Origin: a candidate division WOR-1 bacterium RIFOXYB2_FULL_46_45 | Lineage (GTDB): Bacteria; Margulisbacteria; WOR-1; XYC2-FULL-46-14 | Assembly (NCBI GenBank): GCA_001771585.1 | Contig: MEUE01000001.1 | Coordinates: 255,789-319,788 of the forward strand | Length of the DNA stretch: 64,000 nt | Direction: 5' to 3' | Position numbers and translations under genes: made by a program | Notes under the pieces: generated by a model | Databases searched by the model: none | What the model was told of the DNA's origin: nothing | What the model saw: the letters and a program-made list of their open reading frames with translations, nothing else | Shown here: one piece after another, positions 59,513 to 64,000 of the stretch | Position numbering within the stretch: position 1 is the stretch's first letter | Layout: each line of letters begins with the position of its first letter

Positions 59513-60559
59513 ATGGAAATACAATATTTTATAGCGTTACTGCTTGGAACCGTCGCCGCGATTCAGCTTGGATTGGGAATTTTAATTTTCCAAAGGAACA
59601 AAACCAATCGGATCAATATCACCTTTTTGCTGCTAATGATCTGCCTGGCTCTCTGGTCAATTCTTATGCCGGCAGCCTATTGCTTTAGTTTTTTTTCTTC
59701 CGCGGTCGCTCTATTTTTAACCAGGCTGTTAACTGTCCCGGCCTTCTTTTTTCCCAGCATTTTTTTATACCTGACCAAAATCTTTCCAGAGAATACCTAT
59801 AAAAACAAGGCGGCCTTTTTTGCTTTTCACGCTACATTTATCCTGCTTCTACTTTCTTTCCTCTTTTCCGATTATTACATCAAGAGCTCGCAAATAGTTC
59901 CGGGTGGAATAGATTTTAAATTTGGGATTATTTATATTGTCTTTGGGATTTACCTGGCGGCAACCATGGCTTACGGATGTTATGAGCTCTTAAAAAAACT
60001 GACTTTCCTCAAAGGGGCGCAAAGATATCAGGTTTTACTCTTTATGGCCGGGGCGATCATCAGTCTTATCCTGGGAATGATTTTTGCCTTTATCCTGCCG
60101 GCCTTTAATATTTATTTTAACTTTTTGGCTCCTGCCAGCACACTGTTTTGCATCGGGTTTCTTACCCAGGCAATCATAAAAACCAGGTTTATGGATATCC
60201 GTGTCGCAATTAACCGGCTAACCGCCTACTTTATTCTAATTGTTATTTATCTGCTGTTGGGAGCTTTCTCCTTATTTGTTTACTCGCGGTTCCTTTCGTT
60301 TGAATTGAACTTTTTAACGGTCGTTTTTTTGGCGACACTCCTATTTTTAGGATCTTCCATCTACCACCCCCTCCGCCTCCACCTGCAAACCACCCCCGAC
60401 CGGTTTTTGTTCAGAGAAAAGTACCTTTATGAACAGGCCATAAAAGAGCTGGGAGAAAAAAGCGGCTCAATTGTCGAGCTAAATGAACTTGAAGAGACTT
60501 TCTGCCAAAAAATAAGAGAAATCCTGAGGTCGGATGATGCGACGATCTATATGCTATAA
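59513..60559 (+). CDS. Multi-TM histidine-kinase-type sensor module without kinase domain, paralog of preceding ORF
   Basis: 348 aa; HPLRLHLQTTPDRFLFREKYLYEQAIKELGEKSGSIVELNELEETFCQKIREILRSDDATIYML then stop. Confidence 0.8.
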   Translation: MEIQYFIALLLGTVAAIQLGLGILIFQRNKTNRINITFLLLMICLALWSILMPAAYCFSFFSSAVALFLTRLLTVPAFFFPSIFLYLTKIFPENTYKNKAAFFAFHATFILLLLSFLFSDYYIKSSQIVPGGIDFKFGIIYIVFGIYLAATMAYGCYELLKKLTFLKGAQRYQVLLFMAGAIISLILGMIFAFILPAFNIYFNFLAPASTLFCIGFLTQAIIKTRFMDIRVAINRLTAYFILIVIYLLLGAFSLFVYSRFLSFELNFLTVVFLATLLFLGSSIYHPLRLHLQTTPDRFLFREKYLYEQAIKELGEKSGSIVELNELEETFCQKIREILRSDDATIYML

Positions 60560-60567
60560 TTAATATT

Positions 60568-61134
60568 ATGCAACTCGAAATCAAAAAGCTCCTCAACAAA
60601 AGCATCGAAGTAAAAAAGAAGGTCCTTGAAACCTTGACGCCAAAGATCGAAGAGGCGGCAAAGGCCGTAATCAAGGCCTTAAAATCAGGCAACAAAATCT
60701 TAATCTGCGGCAACGGCGGCTCGGCCGCCGATTCACAGCATATCGCCGCCGAATTTATCAATCGTTTCAAAATCAACAGAGATCCTTTGCCGGCCATCGC
60801 CCTGTCAACCGACACCTCCATCATCACATCGTGCGGCAACGATTTTGGTTTTGAATTGATCTTTTTGCGGCAAGTGAAAGCCCTGGCAAAAAAAGGAGAC
60901 GTCTTGATCGGAATTTCAACTTCCGGAAATTCCAAGAATGTTTTATTGGCGCTTGAAGAAGGAAAAAAGATTGGCTGTGTCAATATTGGACTATTGGGCT
61001 GCGGCGGCGGAAAAATCGCGTCGCTCACCGATATTAATCTGACTATCCCATCAAATGATACGCCGAGGATACAGGAATCACATATTACCATTGCCCATAT
61101 AATTTGCGAACTGGCCGAAAAAGAAATGGTATAA
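60568..61134 (+). CDS. gmhA: Phosphoheptose isomerase
   Basis: 188 aa; GNKILICGNGGSAADSQHIAAEFINRFKINRDPLPAIALSTDTSIITSCGND. Confidence 0.96.
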   Translation: MQLEIKKLLNKSIEVKKKVLETLTPKIEEAAKAVIKALKSGNKILICGNGGSAADSQHIAAEFINRFKINRDPLPAIALSTDTSIITSCGNDFGFELIFLRQVKALAKKGDVLIGISTSGNSKNVLLALEEGKKIGCVNIGLLGCGGGKIASLTDINLTIPSNDTPRIQESHITIAHIICELAEKEMV

Positions 61135-61156
61135 TAAATATAAGGAGAGAAAAGAA

Positions 61157-61393
61157 ATGAGCAAAAATGTAAAAGAACTAAAGGAAGTAAAGGAACTGGT
61201 TTCTTATTTCAGAAAGCTCCCGCCAATCAGACAAATCGAGGCGCTGGATTACGTCAAGTGGCTTTGGGTTTCACCCCAAGAGGAATATACCGAGGAAGAA
61301 TGGAAAAAAATAGACAAATTAGCCAAACAAAAAGGAAAAACCTTAACCTGTTGGGAGGATGCCGATAATCACTTGAAAAGCATGATGAAATAA
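61157..61393 (+). CDS. Putative antitoxin of type II TA pair
   Basis: 78 aa small ORF overlapping a RelE-like ORF; LVSYFRKLPPIRQIEALDYVKWLW. Confidence 0.6.
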   Translation: MSKNVKELKEVKELVSYFRKLPPIRQIEALDYVKWLWVSPQEEYTEEEWKKIDKLAKQKGKTLTCWEDADNHLKSMMK

Positions 61394-61668
61394 TGCGCTA
61401 CAAATTCCAACCTTCTTTTGACCGCCTTTTCAAGAAAATGGTTCCTTACAAGCAAGAGCTTATCAGGGAAGCCATTGAAAAACTAAAATCTTTTCACGAA
61501 ACCAATCAGCTGCCTCAAGGGCTGGGATTAAAAAGCTTAAGAAAACAATACTGGGAAATAAGGGCAACACTTCATGATCGATTGTTGTTTTCAATTGATA
61601 ACGATACAATTTGCTTCATTTTGGTAGGGAACCATGATGATGTCCGTAAGTTTTTAAAAAATCAATAA
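61393..61668 (+). CDS. RelE/YafQ-like putative toxin
   Basis: 91 aa; LGLKSLRKQYWEIRATLHDRLLFSIDNDTICFILVGNHDDVRKFL. Confidence 0.75.
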   Translation: MRYKFQPSFDRLFKKMVPYKQELIREAIEKLKSFHETNQLPQGLGLKSLRKQYWEIRATLHDRLLFSIDNDTICFILVGNHDDVRKFLKNQ

Positions 61669-61679
61669 GGAGCTTTGTA

Positions 61680-62240
61680 ATGGGTAAAGCGGTTTTTTTG
61701 GATAAGGACGGAACGATCAACCATGATAAAGGTTACATCGACCATCCGTCAAAGATAGATCTCCTTCCCGGATCGAGCGAAGCGATCCGGACATTTAATG
61801 AAGCGGGGCTTAAGGTCGTGGTAATCACCAACCAATCCGGGGTGGCGAGGGGGTATTTTAACGAAGGGATGCTCTCGGCAATCGATAAATCATTGCAAAA
61901 AAAACTGCTCTCCGAAAACGCTTTTTACGACGCCATTTACTACTGTCCGCATCATCCCGAAGTTGGGAGCTATCCCTACAAGCAGGATTGCGACTGCAGG
62001 AAACCGAACCCGGGGATGCTCCTAAAAGCGGCGGAAGAATTCAACCTCAATTTAGACGAATGCTTTATGGTCGGCGACAAGTTATCGGATATCGAAGCGG
62101 GAAAGAACGCCGGCTGTAAAACGGTTTTGGTCTTGACCGGCTACGGAGAAGAGGTTAAGGCAAACTTAAACGGCACCCGTCCCGATTTTATCGCGAAGGA
62201 CCTTTTGGAAGCGGCAAACTGGATCCTGACACTTGCATGA
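61680..62240 (+). CDS. gmhB: D-glycero-beta-D-manno-heptose 1,7-bisphosphate 7-phosphatase
   Basis: 186 aa; AVFLDKDGTINHDKGYIDHPSKIDLLPGSSEAI, CPHHPE, CDCRKPNPGML, MVGDKLSDIEAG. Confidence 0.97.
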   Translation: MGKAVFLDKDGTINHDKGYIDHPSKIDLLPGSSEAIRTFNEAGLKVVVITNQSGVARGYFNEGMLSAIDKSLQKKLLSENAFYDAIYYCPHHPEVGSYPYKQDCDCRKPNPGMLLKAAEEFNLNLDECFMVGDKLSDIEAGKNAGCKTVLVLTGYGEEVKANLNGTRPDFIAKDLLEAANWILTLA

Positions 62241-63670
62241 AACATCTAAAAACGATTATTCCCCATTTTGAGGGAAAAAAGATTTTGGTGGTCGGAGATT
62301 TGATGCTCGATGAGCACATCTGGAGCACGGTCTACCGAATTTCACCCGAAGCCCCCGTCCCCATCGCCAATGTCAAAAAAATTACCCATGTCCCCGGCGG
62401 CTGCGGCAATGTCGCCGCAAATATAAAAACTTTGGGAGGAACACCTATTTTGCTCGGCTTGATCGGAAACGACAGCTCTGGAGAGAAACTGGTCCGGGCC
62501 TTAAAAAACCAAAAAATTTCCACCGCTTCTTTAATAAGATTTAAAGAACGCCCCACTATTTTAAAATCAAGGATTATCGCCGGCGGCCAGCAAGTGATCC
62601 GGGTTGACCGCGAAGAAAAAGAAGAACTCCCGCCCGCTTTGGAAAAAATTATCCTAAAAAAACTCAAGCAGGCCATCAAAAACTGCGACGCGATCATCCT
62701 CTCCGACTACGGAAAAGGGATGTTGTCCGCGAAAATTTGCCGTGAAGCGATCAAAAGCGGAAAACCGCTGGCAATCGACCCCAAAGGAAGCGATTATTCA
62801 AAATATAAAGGGGCTTTCGTCATCACCCCAAACCTGTACGAAGCCGAGGTCGCCGCTAAAACAAAAGATTATAAGGCGGCCGGAAAAATCTTGCTCAAAC
62901 AAACCGGCGCCAATCATATCATTATCACCCGGGGAAAAGACGGGCTCTCGATTTTTTCGCAATCCGGGAAAATAATCGACGTCCCGGCGGTGCCAAGGGA
63001 AGTTTTTGACATCACCGGCGCGGGAGACACGGTGATTGCCACCCTCTCACTCGCTTTGGCGTGCGGAGCCGGGATCGAAGAGTCCGCCATGCTTGGAAAC
63101 TACGCCGCCTCGGTCGCGGTCTCAAAGATCGGGACCCAGCCGGTTTATAAAGATGAGCTGGAAGAGGCGCTGGAAGAAAAAGAGCCGGCCGGCAAAAAAA
63201 TAAAATCCCGCAATGAACTCGCGAAAATAGTAAGGAGATTAAAGTCGCAAGGGGCGAATATTGTTTTTACCAACGGCTGTTTTGATATTTTACATTTGGG
63301 CCACGCACGCTATTTAAGAGAGGCCAAAAAACTGGGAGACATTTTGATCGTCGGCTTAAATTCGGATTCTTCGGTTAAAAAACTGAAGGGAAACTCCCGC
63401 CCCTATGTCACCGAACTGGAACGGGCGGAGGTATTGGCCTCGCTTGAATGCGTTGATTATGTTACTATTTTCGGGGAAAGTCGTCCGGATAATCTTTTGA
63501 AACTTCTAAAACCAAAAGTGCATGTTAAAGGAGGAGATTATAAGATGGAACACCTCCCTGAAGCCAAACTGGTCAAAGCACTCGGCGGCAAAGTGGTAAT
63601 CATCCCGCCGGTCGCGGGACGATCGACTACAAATATCGTTGAGAAAATTAGGAGTGAAAGATGCGATTAA
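62237..63670 (+). CDS. hldE: Bifunctional heptose-7-phosphate kinase/heptose-1-phosphate adenylyltransferase
   Basis: 477 aa; PfkB domain (VVGDLMLDEHIW, DITGAGDTVIATL) + nucleotidyltransferase FTNGCFDILHLGHARYLREAKKLGD. Confidence 0.97.
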   Translation: MKHLKTIIPHFEGKKILVVGDLMLDEHIWSTVYRISPEAPVPIANVKKITHVPGGCGNVAANIKTLGGTPILLGLIGNDSSGEKLVRALKNQKISTASLIRFKERPTILKSRIIAGGQQVIRVDREEKEELPPALEKIILKKLKQAIKNCDAIILSDYGKGMLSAKICREAIKSGKPLAIDPKGSDYSKYKGAFVITPNLYEAEVAAKTKDYKAAGKILLKQTGANHIIITRGKDGLSIFSQSGKIIDVPAVPREVFDITGAGDTVIATLSLALACGAGIEESAMLGNYAASVAVSKIGTQPVYKDELEEALEEKEPAGKKIKSRNELAKIVRRLKSQGANIVFTNGCFDILHLGHARYLREAKKLGDILIVGLNSDSSVKKLKGNSRPYVTELERAEVLASLECVDYVTIFGESRPDNLLKLLKPKVHVKGGDYKMEHLPEAKLVKALGGKVVIIPPVAGRSTTNIVEKIRSERCD

Positions 63671-64000
63671 AACTGCTTTTGTGTTTTTTTATTCTGATAT
63701 TCTGTTCCTCTGATGTTCTGGCCTGGAGCATGACGCCGGAATTAAGGAAGGAGATTAACGAGAAAGAGGCGGCTTTGAGGAAAAACCCCGATTCGGCCTT
63801 CACCCGTTTTGACCTGGCGGTCACCTATTCCTATTCCAACAAAATCCTGGAAGCGTGGGACACACTTAAAAAAATCCCGGAACTTGATCCGACTTTCAAA
63901 GAAAAAGGACTGGCTTTTTATGTCGACAAGGTCAGGAAAGATCCGGGGGACTGGAAAATGCGCTTCCGGCTTGCCTTTGCCCTTTATTTTAACGGCCGGA
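63661..64000 (+). CDS. Secreted TPR-like protein, truncated at window end
   Basis: ATG at 63661 overlapping hldE stop; MRLKLLLCFFILIFCSSDVLAWS signal peptide, then TPR-like helices. Confidence 0.65.
   Translation, partial: MRLKLLLCFFILIFCSSDVLAWSMTPELRKEINEKEAALRKNPDSAFTRFDLAVTYSYSNKILEAWDTLKKIPELDPTFKEKGLAFYVDKVRKDPGDWKMRFRLAFALYFNGR

Overview
The window is a compact bacterial segment with no rRNA or tRNA genes, transposases or CRISPR arrays that I could recognise. About 1-34.6 kb is one long minus-strand surface-polysaccharide locus. It starts with an HTH gene behind a consensus-like promoter and continues with a Wza-type exporter, a HepT/MntA toxin-antitoxin pair, a four-helix-bundle gene and a Wzz-type protein. 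It then carries two nonulosonic-acid-type pathways (legionaminate/sialate-like at about 18-26.7 kb and pseudaminate-like at about 9-17 kb), a Wzx flippase, and two ACP-containing acyl modules, one with a complete KASIII-ACP-SDR set. About 34.6-64 kb is mostly core genes (mtnA, murE, femAB-like, pabA/trpG-like, serS, cysS, cysE, asd, gmhA-gmhB-hldE) with several unusual proteins between them. The strongest leads are: (1) a 1069-aa protein that appears to fuse a YvcK/GlmR(CofD)-like domain, a GlmU-like nucleotidyltransferase and a HAD phosphatase, translationally coupled to a protein with an acylphosphatase-like motif; (2) a KASIII+ACP+SDR cassette that could make 3-hydroxyacyl groups for nonulosonic acids; (3) dispersed heptamer/octamer repeat arrays that bracket small gene modules and occur in frame inside murE and cysS; (4) a separate in-frame palindromic element (RDRSxTCP) seen three times; (5) a recurrent TATAAT-N5..9-ATG arrangement suggesting leaderless transcription; (6) histidine-kinase sensor halves and a kinase core split at a GAF domain onto opposite strands. 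The lineage looks like a Gram-negative-type uncultivated phylum, but that is inference only.
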